From contig NZ_OZ026541.1 in NCBI RefSeq assembly GCF_964020175.1, forward strand, positions 1,240,001 to 1,304,000: a stretch of DNA of 64,000 bases, written 5' to 3'. The notes beneath the pieces were generated by a model. That model searched no databases, was not told where the DNA came from, and worked only from the letters and a program-made list of their open reading frames with translations. Positions 39,817-50,221 of this stretch are shown in pieces; within the stretch, counting starts at the first letter, position 1; each line of letters starts with the position of its first letter. The translations under genes and the position numbers were made by a program. This DNA comes from Candidatus Mesenet endosymbiont of Phosphuga atrata (GTDB lineage: Bacteria > Pseudomonadota > Alphaproteobacteria > Rickettsiales > Anaplasmataceae).

Positions 39817-40092
39817 AAATGGTAAAGTGGAAAGAGCGCAACGTACAGACCTAGATGAATTTTATAGTAGATCAAGGATCCTGAACTACAAATTAAACTT
39901 AGAGATTGGGAGGAATATTATAATAAACAGCGTTCTCATAGTGCTCTTCAAGGAAAAACTCCTTGGGAAAAATATAAGGAACTGAAAAATACAATTCCTT
40001 GTTTAAGTGAAGTACAAAGAAATTATGTCTTGTCAAAAGAGCCGTTTGTCATGCAAAATTATAAACACGATCAGAGATTAAAATCACTTTAA
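39817..40092 (+). pseudogene. IS481/IS3-type transposase C-terminal remnant
   Basis: A fragment in two adjoining frames gives NGKVERAQRTDLDEFY and then KLRDWEEYYNKQRSHSALQG followed by TPWEKY and about 35 more residues to TAA at 40090. This is the integrase-core end (E of the DDE triad in NGKVERA). The N-terminal part is missing because the IS630 copy interrupts it. Confidence 0.8.
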
Positions 40093-40173
40093 AAATGTAA
40101 ATCACTTAACAAAGCCTGCTAATTCAGACTCAATCTGACAAGTCAGTTGTAATAACCTTTATGAATTACACAT

Positions 40174-40803
40174 CTAATGAGACATATTCTGCAAAAAACT
40201 CCTCAAATTCATTTTTCTTTTTACTTTCATTTTTTCTGAATACAGTATCTGTCTAATTTTCTGCACACTGTCATCAACACTATGGTTTATTATAACATAA
40301 TCATAATAAAGACATCGTTCCATTTCAAAGCATGCTTGATCTAGTCTATTTTTAATTTCATCATCTGGTGTTTTGCAGTTACGTTTTTTTAGCCGAAATT
40401 GAAGCTCCTTAATTGATGGAGGTAATATAAAAATACTAACAACTTTTTCTTTCATAACTCTAGTTAAGCTAGCAGCACCCTGCCAATCTATACTAAATAA
40501 TACATTTACTCCATTCTTGAGATTATTTTCTACTAGTTCTCTTGGTATACCATAATGATTATTGAATACTATGGCGTGCTCTAACATTTGCCCAGCATTA
40601 CAAAGACTAAAAAACTCCTTCTCACTAATAAAATGATAATCTTTCCCATCTATCTCTCCTGGACGAGGCTTACGAGTAGTAACAGAAATAGATTTAACTA
40701 AATTACTTTCTTTGTTGATTAACTCATTTGAGATTGTGGTTTTACCAGCACCAGATGGAGAAGATAAAATAAGCATAATATCTTCACTCTGCAGCTCATC
40801 CAC
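40174..40803 (-). CDS. gmk: Guanylate kinase
   Basis: The 209-residue enzyme phosphorylates GMP to GDP. It has the P-loop SSPSGAGKTTI near residue 14, the GMP-binding segment TTRKPRPGEIDGKDYHFISEKEF, and the lid region RLKKRNCKTPDDEIKNRL. The first codon is GTG at 40803, which has AAGGT at a suitable distance. An ATG nine codons later would remove the residues just before the P-loop. Confidence 0.95.
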   Translation of the reverse strand: MDELQSEDIMLILSSPSGAGKTTISNELINKESNLVKSISVTTRKPRPGEIDGKDYHFISEKEFFSLCNAGQMLEHAIVFNNHYGIPRELVENNLKNGVNVLFSIDWQGAASLTRVMKEKVVSIFILPPSIKELQFRLKKRNCKTPDDEIKNRLDQACFEMERCLYYDYVIINHSVDDSVQKIRQILYSEKMKVKRKMNLRSFLQNMSH

Positions 40804-40845
40804 TAAATTTACCTTATTTATATATTAATTATATGTATAAAATCC

Positions 40846-42666
40846 TTACTTAATAGTAGATTCTAAACCAATTGCTTCAAAAAATCTAGTATTAAGTAAA
40901 TTTGCACTTTTAAATATCGTACCTTGCAGATTTGACCAAGAAAAATCTGCACCTTCTAAGTTGCAACCAGACATATTAGCGTTATTTAGTATGGATCTGT
41001 GAAAAATAGCTGAACGAAGTTGTGCATTAGATAAATTTGCACCTTTTAAATTAGCATTAGAAAAATTTGCTCTATTTAATATAGAATCGGTAAAATCAGT
41101 ATTACTTAAATCCATATTTGAAAAATCAAGATCGGAATAATTAACTTCAAGTCTCTTGCTACTTAGTATGAAATGTTGTAAATCTTCAGTTGAAATAATA
41201 ACTTGGTTTGCAAGCAGATAGTCGTTAAACTGATGTTGTCCTTCATTTTCAATGATAACTGTAGTATTAAACTGACAATTCTCTAATTGAAGGTCTGTTA
41301 ATGAATTTTTATATACGCTTGAAGAATTAAATAATGAATTGCTAATTATTGATGAGTTAAAATCATTGTTAGAAAAACTAGTTTTATCAAATGTATTATT
41401 GTGAAATACAGAATAGCTAAAATTGTTTCCTACAAAACTAGTATTTTGTATTTTTGAGTCTACCCAATTTGCATGGCTTAAATTTACATTCAAGTACAAT
41501 GAGTTATCTATTTGATTATTTACAACTGTAGCATGAGACAAAAGACTATTATATATAAATGAATTTTTCCATTTTACGTTGGTCATGAATGTTTCACTTA
41601 AGTTAGTTTTATCAAACTTCACATAGTCAAATGTTGTATCATCAAAGAATGTACCACTGAAATTGGTATTGAGTATGTTACTGGAGTAAAATTTTCCATG
41701 ACGAATATCAGCATAAACAGCAAGAACATTTTGAAAATTACTAAAGCTCATATCACTGCCTACCAAAGCAGCATCTTTTAAGCTTGATCCTAAAAAAGAA
41801 GTATTTTTTAAGTTTGCGTTACTTAAATCTGCTTTAAAGAAATTAGAATAGTTCAAATCAGTAGCATACATGCTTGCACCTTTTAGATTTACCATATATA
41901 AATTGGCACCGTTTATGTATGATGTATCCAAATATGCTCCTTGCATACTTGTACCTGTTAGATCAGAATTGTCCAAATTCACTCCATACATTATAGTATC
42001 TTCCAAAGAAGAAAACTGTACTTTTGAGCTATATAAATTCGCACCAAAAATATTTGCTTTAGATAAATTACTTGCCTGTATAGCAATATTTTCCGCTTGA
42101 ATATTCTCAAAATTTGCATAGCTAAAATCTGACTGAGATAGGTAGGAGTAAGTAAGATCAGAGTTTGAAAAATCAGTGTATATGCCTTTGACGTTGTGCA
42201 TATTTACATTACGTAAATCAGCGTTACTAACATTAGCACTACTAATATTAGAATTACTAAAAGTTGTTTTACTTAAATCGGCGGAAACTAAGTTAGCGAA
42301 ACTTAAGTTTGTACTGCTCATATTAGAACCATGCAAATTAGAATTTGAAAAATTTGCACCTTGTAAGTCTGCACCAACAAAGGAAGAATCTGTTATATCT
42401 GCATTGGCAAAATTTGCACCAACTAAAGTCATGCCATCAAAAATTGCACCTCTTATATATAAGCCATTAAAATCCGCACCAGATAAGTTTTCACCAAACC
42501 CTGTTTTGAAATTAAGAGGCATTTTTTTTTCGTGGCATTTTATGACAAAATTCAAAAAGACTTTTTTATCATAAGATACATATTTTACATCTTTAGTCTC
42601 TTCTGAAAAATCTGCGTAACTGGTATGACAGAATAAACTCAATAGTAGACATAAAATATAAATCAT
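40846..42666 (-). CDS. Secreted pentapeptide repeat protein
   Basis: After a signal peptide (IYILCLLLSLFCHTSYA) the 606-residue protein is almost entirely pentapeptide repeats of the type A(N/D)LxX (ANFANADITDSSFVGADL; NLKGANLSNAQLRSAIF), which fold as a right-handed quadrilateral beta helix. Two blocks, about residues 60-430 and 500-600, are separated by a region without clear repeats (near 430-500). Wolbachia and other intracellular bacteria carry several such proteins, and no general function is known. The signal peptide suggests the periplasm or beyond. It is preceded by an AT-rich spacer and followed by gmk on the same strand. Confidence 0.88.
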   Translation of the reverse strand: MIYILCLLLSLFCHTSYADFSEETKDVKYVSYDKKVFLNFVIKCHEKKMPLNFKTGFGENLSGADFNGLYIRGAIFDGMTLVGANFANADITDSSFVGADLQGANFSNSNLHGSNMSSTNLSFANLVSADLSKTTFSNSNISSANVSNADLRNVNMHNVKGIYTDFSNSDLTYSYLSQSDFSYANFENIQAENIAIQASNLSKANIFGANLYSSKVQFSSLEDTIMYGVNLDNSDLTGTSMQGAYLDTSYINGANLYMVNLKGASMYATDLNYSNFFKADLSNANLKNTSFLGSSLKDAALVGSDMSFSNFQNVLAVYADIRHGKFYSSNILNTNFSGTFFDDTTFDYVKFDKTNLSETFMTNVKWKNSFIYNSLLSHATVVNNQIDNSLYLNVNLSHANWVDSKIQNTSFVGNNFSYSVFHNNTFDKTSFSNNDFNSSIISNSLFNSSSVYKNSLTDLQLENCQFNTTVIIENEGQHQFNDYLLANQVIISTEDLQHFILSSKRLEVNYSDLDFSNMDLSNTDFTDSILNRANFSNANLKGANLSNAQLRSAIFHRSILNNANMSGCNLEGADFSWSNLQGTIFKSANLLNTRFFEAIGLESTIK

Positions 42667-42834
42667 AGAAATGACATAACTTAGAAAGACAATTATATAT
42701 CAAATAAATTACTAAATCAGTAATATCTATAACTCTATTCCTTCTTAAATATGCTGCACTCCACCCTTCTTTTCTACTTCTCCATTGGATATACTTGCAT
42801 TTTGAAGATGTGGTTCAGGGGCGGTAATACTTGC
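42667..42834. other. Spacer upstream of the pentapeptide gene
   Basis: AT-rich. It presumably contains the pentapeptide-gene promoter. No further feature is evident. Confidence 0.3.
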
Positions 42835-43483
42835 TTAAAAAGCGACAATAGAATTCACAATTTCTTCATTTTTTACAATTTTTTTATCTGGTCCAGCTGC
42901 TTCCTTTTTTAACCCAACTAATACTTTATTGATAGTATCAATATTGTATTTGTTAATGTTACTTTCAATCTGTTTTAAACTATTTTCCACTTTATTGGAG
43001 TCACTAGACTCTATAGCGTTATAAGTATCTTTAAAGCATTGCTTGAGCTCTTTAAAATTAGCATGATCTTTAATAGGTAAAAGATAGTGTGGTTCAACAT
43101 GATATCTTTCATTATTAATTTTTGTACAATATTCAGCGATGATTTTTTCCGCGTTACTGAGAGCCTCTGGTTCTAGGTCCCTCAATTTTTGCATCTCTAT
43201 ATCAGGAAGTGTATCCACAGCTGAGTCTGACATTAGTTTTAATAACTTTGGTATTAGATTTGGTTTAGAGATAAGCGTGTGATTAATGATCCCCACATCC
43301 ACTATAAAGCATCCATCAATTCCATCAGCCGCTGATCGGCGATCCAAAAGAAGATCGGGATTATGTTTTATAGGCAAGGACACATGCATCATCTAAATCA
43401 CCATCTTCCATCATTTGATAGAAAAAAGAACTATCTTTTAATGCAAGTTGCAAAAGTTTATCTGTTTGAGAGGCAGTAAGCAT
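42835..43483 (-). pseudogene. Orphan gene split by a frameshift
   Basis: A 40-codon frame starts at ATG 43483 (MLTASQTDKLLQLALKDSSF) and ends at 43361. A second frame of 185 codons (43392 to 42835) overlaps it by 32 bases and continues with PDLLLDRRSAADGIDG and later LKKEAAGPDKKIVKNEE. The junction lies near the sequence CTTGCCTATAAAACA. Together they would give about 220 residues, mainly helical, with no recognised domain. The split could be real decay or a single base error. Alternatively the second frame is a separate gene. Confidence 0.5.
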
Positions 43484-43569
43484 ATATTATATTTTAATAA
43501 GGACATAAAAAAAAATATAACATTCTTTTCTTAAAAAGTCAACATATATATTAAATATATTAATAAAAT

Positions 43570-44898
43570 TTAATTACTGCAAACGTAATGTTCTGCTACA
43601 TAATCCTCTATAATTACTGTAAACTGCTTAAAAACATCATCTCCTTTTAAAGAGCAGAAATATTTGCCATCTGCGTATACAGCAGTGATTGGCTTTTCAC
43701 CATATCCTGGCAGGCTTATTCCTAGGTTTGCATGTCTACTTTCACCTGGACCATTAACCACGCAGCCCATTACTGCAACGTTCATATATTCAACGCCAGG
43801 ATTTTTCTCTTTCCATACAAGCATACGCTCTTTCATGTAATTGTCGACTTTTTCAGCTAATTCGCGAAAGTAACTACCGTTGGTGCGCCCACATCCTGGA
43901 CAAGAAGTAAGTTGTGGCTCAAAGTGACGCAAACCTATAGCTTGTAGTATTTCTTGACATACTTTAACTTCATTGGTGCGAGATTCACCAGCACGTTGAG
44001 TTAATGAAGCACGTATAGTATCACCTATTCCATTTTGCAATAAATACGACAGACCAGATGCTGTACCTATCACTGCTTTGCTACCACCACCTGCTTCAGT
44101 TAAGCCTAAATGCAAAGCATAGTTGGATAACTTTGCCAGTGCAGTATAGACTAAAATTAAATCTTGCACTTTGCTTACTTTGCAAGAAATAATGATTTTA
44201 TCAGGACTGAGCCCGATCTTTTCTGCTTGTTTTGCACTATTTAGAGCAGACATAACCAGTGCCTTCCTTAAAACTACATCAGAAGATTGAGGATTCTCGC
44301 TTGCAGCATTTTCATCCATAAGCTTTGAAGCTAAGTATTTATCAAGACTACCCCAATTTACTCCAATCCTAACAGGAATGTCATATTTGATTGCATATTC
44401 TATTATTCTTTCAAATTTTTCATCACGCTTATCACCAAAGCCAACATTACCTGGGTTAATACGAATTTTCCCTAATGCTTTTGATTCTTCGGGATATTGG
44501 ACCAAAAGCCTATCCAGCTCGTATTGACCACACCCTACTATCATTTTCTCATCAAATCCCTCTTTCACTAGTGCGTCCCTGATATAAGGAACAGACTTAG
44601 TAGCTATATCTGAATTTAGTGCGATGCGAACAAGCTCAGAACCAGCATGTGCAAGTTCTACTACCTCTTGTGCAGCTTCCTGTACATACTGCTGAAATTC
44701 CGTACCTTCATGTTTATCAGGTTGCTTAACTGGACCAAGTGCCATAGATTGCACTACTACTGGACTGCCTCCTCCAATTTTTACTTTGCCAACTTTAACT
44801 TCATGAGTTCTATGCTTAACTGTAGGTATTATTTTATATAACTCATCACTGTAACAGAGAGTATTATCGTCCTCTTTAAAAGATAAATTACTATTCAT
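43570..44898 (-). CDS. ispG: 4-hydroxy-3-methylbut-2-enyl diphosphate synthase
   Basis: IspG (GcpE) carries out the penultimate step of the non-mevalonate isoprenoid pathway with a [4Fe-4S] cluster. The TIM barrel begins [24 protein letters not shown]. The cluster cysteines are in [10 protein letters not shown] and [11 protein letters not shown]. Length (442) is slightly longer than the E. coli protein (372), owing to inserts common in alphaproteobacteria. It is followed on its 5' side by a lipoprotein-like gene after 4 bases, on the same strand. Confidence 0.96.
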   Translation of the reverse strand: MNSNLSFKEDDNTLCYSDELYKIIPTVKHRTHEVKVGKVKIGGGSPVVVQSMALGPVKQPDKHEGTEFQQYVQEAAQEVVELAHAGSELVRIALNSDIATKSVPYIRDALVKEGFDEKMIVGCGQYELDRLLVQYPEESKALGKIRINPGNVGFGDKRDEKFERIIEYAIKYDIPVRIGVNWGSLDKYLASKLMDENAASENPQSSDVVLRKALVMSALNSAKQAEKIGLSPDKIIISCKVSKVQDLILVYTALAKLSNYALHLGLTEAGGGSKAVIGTASGLSYLLQNGIGDTIRASLTQRAGESRTNEVKVCQEILQAIGLRHFEPQLTSCPGCGRTNGSYFRELAEKVDNYMKERMLVWKEKNPGVEYMNVAVMGCVVNGPGESRHANLGISLPGYGEKPITAVYADGKYFCSLKGDDVFKQFTVIIEDYVAEHYVCSN

Positions 44899-44902
44899 AA
44901 AA

Positions 44903-45604
44903 TTACTCCGTATCTATTTCAGCTTCTTCTTCTGTAAATTCATCCTTTATAAGCTCATCTTCAGATGCCTCAACTTCAATGTTACTTATCTCGTTATCTT
45001 CCTCTTGGATATCAGTAGAATCATCACAACAGCTACATTCAATTTTGCTATGGTTATTAAAGTTCACTATGGTTTCTTGATTACTAGGATTCATTGATTT
45101 TTTCTTATTCAGATTTTTCATCTTTAGACTGACATCATGACCAATTTCTTCAAACCCATCTTCTATTTTTTGCAGCAAGGCCACAAAAGATGGTTTCTTT
45201 TCTTTGTGATTATACTCATAATCACTGCTATCATCTATAATCTCTATAAACTTTGCACCTTTAAGACGCGTAAGATCTATACCATAACTGTTAACCATAG
45301 CACTGCCATCGTTAATAAATGCATTATCGTCAGTAAATTGAGTATTTAACTCGACAGATTGACTAACCATTTTTTCTGGCTTATCTGTTTTTGGAACATA
45401 ATTATACCCCAAAGTAGTTTTCTCTTTTTGACGTTTTTGGTATAGTTCATACGACTTTGAAAACTTTTGATCGTAAAAAAAATATTCTCCCCCTGGATTA
45501 TAAATAGGAATGTATTTTTTACTAAATTGAATTTTTTTATTGCTACCGCAAAATATAAAAAAGAAACAAATAATTAAGAAAAAACTATTATTTAAGTTAC
45601 GCAT
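44903..45604 (-). CDS. Putative membrane-anchored protein upstream of ispG
   Basis: I start at ATG 45604, which gives a hydrophobic leader ([18 protein letters not shown]) with a possible but imperfect lipobox (FIFC-GS). The 233-residue protein then has a polar body ([13 protein letters not shown]) and a highly acidic C-terminus with a CSCCDD cluster and many Glu. I recognise no family. It could be a lipoprotein or an anchored periplasmic protein. Only four bases separate it from ispG, so they share a transcript. Confidence 0.6.
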   Translation of the reverse strand: MRNLNNSFFLIICFFFIFCGSNKKIQFSKKYIPIYNPGGEYFFYDQKFSKSYELYQKRQKEKTTLGYNYVPKTDKPEKMVSQSVELNTQFTDDNAFINDGSAMVNSYGIDLTRLKGAKFIEIIDDSSDYEYNHKEKKPSFVALLQKIEDGFEEIGHDVSLKMKNLNKKKSMNPSNQETIVNFNNHSKIECSCCDDSTDIQEEDNEISNIEVEASEDELIKDEFTEEEAEIDTE

Positions 45605-45755
45605 TAACTCTGCTAAACAATACACTACATGTTAATATATCAATTAACATATTTAAAGCAAGTTGTTTTTATTTTATATTAATTTTATTAAAGAAGTAAT
45701 TTAAAAATTGATTATTTTAATAAAACAAGATATAATAAACGTAAAAGGCGGATAT

Positions 45756-47557
45756 ATGCAAAAAGAACAAAAAACTAAAGCAATAGAAATTTTGAGTAAA
45801 CACTTAATGGATAACGTTATAATCCATTCAGATGATGAATTTATAGAAGCTTCTGGTCCTAGAACGAAATCAGCTAAAACTGTAACTTATAGTGATAATA
45901 CAAATAATGACTCTCATTTTATAATAAAATATGAAGGTTTAAAAAGTACAATTACAGAAGTTATGCAGGCAGTTTATATAAAGCATTACTTTACAATAGA
46001 TCTCCTAATTTTACTCTAGTGGAAGAATTCGATGGTAGTAATGAGCTGAAGCTAAAATCGAAACTTTTAAATAATTTTGTTACATTAGATGAGTTTGTAA
46101 GCAATGTAAGGCAAGAAAGGTTTATGGATTTAGTGTATGAAAAATTTGCTAGCGAGGATGGGAAAAAAGAATTAATAAAGCACTCAACTTATTACTTTTA
46201 CAATGTGGAGCAATTTAAAAAATCAATAGAGTCTTTTAAAGAAGAAGTAAAAAAACAAGAAGAGTTTTTTGATATTATAACCAAACAATTAAGTGGCATA
46301 GAAAAGAACATTCTTTTAAAAGATCTACCAATTTTTGGTGACATACTAATTCAAATGTTTGAAAAATTTAAAGATAGAAAGGAGTTGATAGGTAAGCTAT
46401 TCTATTCTCCAGAAATAACTTTTAGTGCGAAATATAAGTATGATATGTTATTAAGTAAACTAAATAAGTTATATAATGAACAGAATGAAACATTAGTAAA
46501 GATGATGGGGCCAATAATAAAAACTATGGTTAAATCTGAGACATCATTTAAAAATATCACTAAGAGGCTTGATGAAAAGGAATTAAGCAAGGAACTTATT
46601 GCTGAAATAATAGAAGAGATTCAAAGTAGAAAGTATGTAGAAAAACAATTAGTAAACTATGTAAGTCAAACAGTTAACAGAGAGGTACAAGGGATAGAAA
46701 AATTAATTACTGCTATGCTGTTATTAGGATATAAGGATATATCTGGTACTAACATGGGCATTATGAAACTAATATATAACAATAGGGATGGTGATGAAAT
46801 AACAGAGAATGTATATGCAAAAGTTGATATGAGTGATTCATTTCATAACTTGCAATATAAAGATCATTCTCGATACATAAACGATCTTAAACATATTATA
46901 AAATCAAGCTTGATGTATTGTAACGTAATACATGATATTGACTATGATAAATTAAAGGAGGAAATAGATAAAGCTTGCAATTTCTTTATTAACAATCCTC
47001 AGCACACTATATCATTGATACATAAAGCGTTATTTTATACAAAACCATTATTAAAAACTCAAGAAGAATTAAATTTAGTTGAAAATCTAGCAGAAAAAAT
47101 AAAAATACAGGCAAAACTATTAAAAGAATTTGCAAGCAGTCAAGAATTTAAAATTTTGAAAGAAGATATAGTTGAATGTGATTATGATGATTACATTGAA
47201 AATAGAATATTCTATGCACTGGAAAGCAATGAAGAAATTTTTGGTAAACACCCTATAACCTATGCACTAGAGCGTCAAGAACAGATTCAAGATAAAGAAC
47301 CTTTAGATTGGATAAAGGAAAATAGAAATCATATATCTGTAAAAGACTGGTTAACAGAGCATGTAATTGAAAATTTAGACGACTTTCAAACTCATAATGA
47401 ACTTGTTCAAAAATTAAAAATCGCTAAAACAAAAAGCATAATAAAAAAAATTACAGATTCAGTAGAAGCTAATTTGGCTCAAAATTCAGAACATAGTAAA
47501 ACAATTGAAAATCCTCGCATTAATTCCATTGAGAATGATATGCAAAAAACTAGATAA
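45756..47557 (+). pseudogene. Large orphan protein interrupted by one frameshift
   Basis: The first frame (ATG 45756, with AAGGCGG just before it) encodes MQKEQKTKAIEILSKHL and ends with TAG at 46017-46019. The second runs from about 45959 on and covers 512 residues from a GTG at 46019. Read with one extra A near 45980-45985 (ATAAAGC to ATAAAAGC) the two fuse to YIKALLYNRSPNFTLVEEFDG and give a protein of about 600 residues, mostly helical and acidic. I recognise no domain. The segment NFTLVEEFDGSN...SKLLNNFVTLDEF faintly recalls kinase-like effector N-termini; this is only a guess. No signal peptide. It is transcribed alone. Confidence 0.6.
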
Positions 47558-47636
47558 GATGAAATGTAAGTAAGCAGGCAGAAGAGATCATTGACTCATA
47601 TTTTATATATTTTATACTTTAAGATTTAAAGTTTTA

Positions 47637-48953
47637 ATGAAAGTAATACTCTTTTTACCTGCAATACTACTACTGCTTACAACCAGTATTTACCTTTCAA
47701 TAAAACTAAAATGGATACAGATATTAAAATTACCTTTTGCAATATCGCTGCTGGGCAAAAGTAATAATGGAAGCAGCAGGTTATCATCTATTGCAGCATT
47801 GTTTATAGTATTTGGAGGAAACTTAGGCGTAGGCAATATTTCAGGCACAGCTGTAGCATTAAAGACAGGAGGACCAGGATTTGTGCTGTGGATGATCATA
47901 ATAATTACAATCACCTCCATAATTAAATACGTTACCTGCTATTTTAGTTTGGAAAAAAGAATCAAACATAATGGAAAATATATAGGAGGGCCAATAACTT
48001 ATGTTGGTGATGCACTAGGCAGCAATAAAGTTACAATTTTATTTCTCATAGCTATGATTTTAGCCTCTATAACTGTTGGTAATTTGGTGCAAGTTAATTC
48101 GTTGTCAATACCGCTCAGTCTCGTCAATGTTCCCACAGTTGTAGGCGGGCTTGTTATGATGATTGCCTTTCTTTTTTCTATCACAGTTGGTGCACGCAAA
48201 ATTACGATTTTAATGTCAACTGTAGTGCCACTTATGACTATAAGCTACTTTTTCCTTGCTGTGGTAGTTTTATATAAATTTAGTTATAATATTTTACCAT
48301 CAATAAAATTAATCTTTAGCAACTTTTTAGCGATCGAAAGTTTAAAATCTGGCTTAATTGGCAGTTTTATATTGGAGACTTTCAGTATCATTCAAGTAGG
48401 AACACTGCGCGGTATTTTTGCAACTGATATAGGATTGGGGCTTGAGGGAACTATACACTCATCGATAAAGAGCGATGGAGACTTCGAGCAATTTAAAATT
48501 AAGCAAAGCTTAATTGCAATTATATCACCGCTGCTTGTTGCAACGGTAGTTTTTATCACAACATTAGTACTTTTAGTCACAGATGCATGGATAGCTGATG
48601 CGGAAAGCACAAACATGTGTATATTAGCTTTTAAAGCTGCGATTAATTCAAATTACACAAATTACATTATAATCGCCATCATGTTTTGCTTTTCCTTTAC
48701 AACTATTATCAATTGGTTTCTCTGTTCTAAGTCAACTATAAGCTATGTTTCTGCAGGAAATAAAAACTGCCTTAAGGTATGGGGCGTAATATTTGCTTTG
48801 GTTATACCTATAGGTTCAATATGCAGAGCTCAAGTTTTATGGGATGCAGCAGATATTACCATTGCCTTTATGATAATAATTAATACTGCAGCAATACTTA
48901 TGATGTTTTTGAAATATAAGGAAAATATAATAGATAAATCTTATTATTTTTAA
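47637..48953 (+). CDS. Sodium:alanine/glycine symporter, AGCS family
   Basis: The 438-residue protein has about ten membrane helices. The AGCS signature is clear in FGGNLGVGNISGTAVALKTGGPGFVLWMI, followed by YVTCYFSLEKR and GKYIGGPITYV. These proteins import alanine or glycine with sodium. An obligate intracellular bacterium would use it to take up host amino acids as carbon and nitrogen source. It follows the frameshifted orphan after 79 bases and may share its transcript. Substrate choice between alanine and glycine cannot be read here. Confidence 0.85.
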   Translation: MKVILFLPAILLLLTTSIYLSIKLKWIQILKLPFAISLLGKSNNGSSRLSSIAALFIVFGGNLGVGNISGTAVALKTGGPGFVLWMIIIITITSIIKYVTCYFSLEKRIKHNGKYIGGPITYVGDALGSNKVTILFLIAMILASITVGNLVQVNSLSIPLSLVNVPTVVGGLVMMIAFLFSITVGARKITILMSTVVPLMTISYFFLAVVVLYKFSYNILPSIKLIFSNFLAIESLKSGLIGSFILETFSIIQVGTLRGIFATDIGLGLEGTIHSSIKSDGDFEQFKIKQSLIAIISPLLVATVVFITTLVLLVTDAWIADAESTNMCILAFKAAINSNYTNYIIIAIMFCFSFTTIINWFLCSKSTISYVSAGNKNCLKVWGVIFALVIPIGSICRAQVLWDAADITIAFMIIINTAAILMMFLKYKENIIDKSYYF

Positions 48954-48978
48954 TATTTGATATTAAGAGATTACATAT

Positions 48979-49015
48979 TATACTTTTAATATAATAATTA
49001 ATGGGGGATAAAATG
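48979..49015 (+). promoter_or_regulatory. TATACT box and G-rich leader of the small membrane orphan
   Basis: TATACT at 48979-48984 is followed after 18 bases by GGGGGATAAA and the ATG at 49013. The same layout occurs at 18438 and 49448. Confidence 0.55.
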
Positions 49016-49258
49016 TTAAATAATAATAGAGCAAAAATATCAGTAGTATCAAGTATATTAGGGTTTGCAGCAGCAGTAGCAGGGATTGCAATATTAGGAG
49101 TTGCACTATTTGATAGAAATCGTAGCATCAATAATGGGATCGTTATTGCAGCTGGAATAATTTTTGCTATTTCTAGCTTTTCTCAACTTTGCAGAGTGGG
49201 TTCTAAAATAAAAGATGCAGTTGTTAATGCTCATAAATCTAGTTACTTATCAATGTAA
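49013..49258 (+). CDS. Small membrane protein of two helices (orphan)
   Basis: I take ATG 49013, directly after GGGGGATAA, rather than 49001, because the G run should be the ribosome binding site. The 81-residue protein has two hydrophobic helices (about 8-31 and 40-58) separated by LFDRNRSINN, and a short basic tail. It resembles the first 75 residues of the next gene in topology and in the segment LFD-x-N...IAA. Unknown function. Confidence 0.6.
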   Translation: MLNNNRAKISVVSSILGFAAAVAGIAILGVALFDRNRSINNGIVIAAGIIFAISSFSQLCRVGSKIKDAVVNAHKSSYLSM

Positions 49259-49384
49259 TGATAAAAATATTCAACGTGTATATCTCTATAACTTAGGTAT
49301 GATTTAAAATCCTTCTTATCTTGTAGAAGTAAGTTAATTAATGAAGGGATTATAATTATAAATGAACTTATAGTTAATCATTAG

Positions 49385-49418
49385 TAAAGCTACTCACCTA
49401 CAGTAAGTTGCTTTTTTT
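49385..49418 (+). terminator. Probable rho-independent terminator
   Basis: AAAGC-TACT pairs with AGTA and GCTTT around a CACCTAC loop and is followed by seven T. It lies between the two small membrane orphan genes, so each has its own transcript. Confidence 0.45.
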
Positions 49419-49447
49419 ACGCAGTTGATATAAAAGAATTTATATAT

Positions 49448-49480
49448 TATACTGAAACTGACTATTTAGGGGGATAAGTG
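49448..49480 (+). promoter_or_regulatory. TATACT box and G-rich leader of the 247-residue orphan
   Basis: TATACT at 49448-49453 is followed after 15 bases by GGGGGATAA and the GTG start at 49478. The match to the leaders at 18438 and 48979 is close in both sequence and spacing. Confidence 0.55.
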
Positions 49481-50221
49481 TCAGGTTGGGGGAAATTTGG
49501 AGTAGCATTATATTGCTCAACAACACTAGCTGCCACGGCAGTAGTAGGGTTTACTTTATTTATAGGAGCTACTCCATCTAAAATAAATTTGTTTGATAAA
49601 AACCTTGATGCTAGAAATTGGGTTTTTATTGCAGCAGCAGTTTCTTTAGCATATATAACACTCAGTGCATTCACTATGTTCTGCGTACTTACAACAACTA
49701 AAAAATCTGACTTAAAGTGTGTTAGCATTGATCCTGTTACGGACAATCTGCAACAAAAAAGTAAGACTGCTGATGATACTAATCCCCTATTACAACCTAA
49801 TTCATCTATAAAATCTACTGTAAGCAGTCAACAATTAGATGATAAGAGTGTTACTCAAGATACTAAAAAAGCTATAGGTCAAATGAATCAAGAATGTCAT
49901 AACATTGATATCCAACATATTCCATATGATTATCTTCGCTCTAGTTATTTTAATCCTATGCCATCACCACAGTTACAAGTTGATACTCCGAGTTCAGAAC
50001 TTGTAGATAATTCATATTCAAATGGAGAAACATATACAAATTTATGGCCTAAACTGGGTTATGAAATGAATAGTAAATTAAAAGAGATGAAAGAACGTGA
50101 TAAATTACTTAAATCTAATGAACCAAATAAAAAAATAACATTGGAACCATTTGATAAATTCACAAAAAGAACAGATGATTATATGAGAAATGGTATTAGG
50201 TACAACAATTTTATAACTTAA
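49478..50221 (+). CDS. Membrane-anchored orphan with polar tail
   Basis: The 247-residue protein starts with GTG after GGGGGATAA. It has two membrane helices (about 9-30 and 47-72) around LFDKNLDARN, and then a polar C-terminal region of 170 residues without recognised domains (for example NPLLQPNSSIKSTVSSQQ). The N-terminal part resembles the 81-residue neighbour; the tail does not. The gene converges on dnaB and overlaps its end by four bases. Function unknown; the layout is shared with the 545-residue orphan at 18473. Confidence 0.65.
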   Translation: MSGWGKFGVALYCSTTLAATAVVGFTLFIGATPSKINLFDKNLDARNWVFIAAAVSLAYITLSAFTMFCVLTTTKKSDLKCVSIDPVTDNLQQKSKTADDTNPLLQPNSSIKSTVSSQQLDDKSVTQDTKKAIGQMNQECHNIDIQHIPYDYLRSSYFNPMPSPQLQVDTPSSELVDNSYSNGETYTNLWPKLGYEMNSKLKEMKERDKLLKSNEPNKKITLEPFDKFTKRTDDYMRNGIRYNNFIT

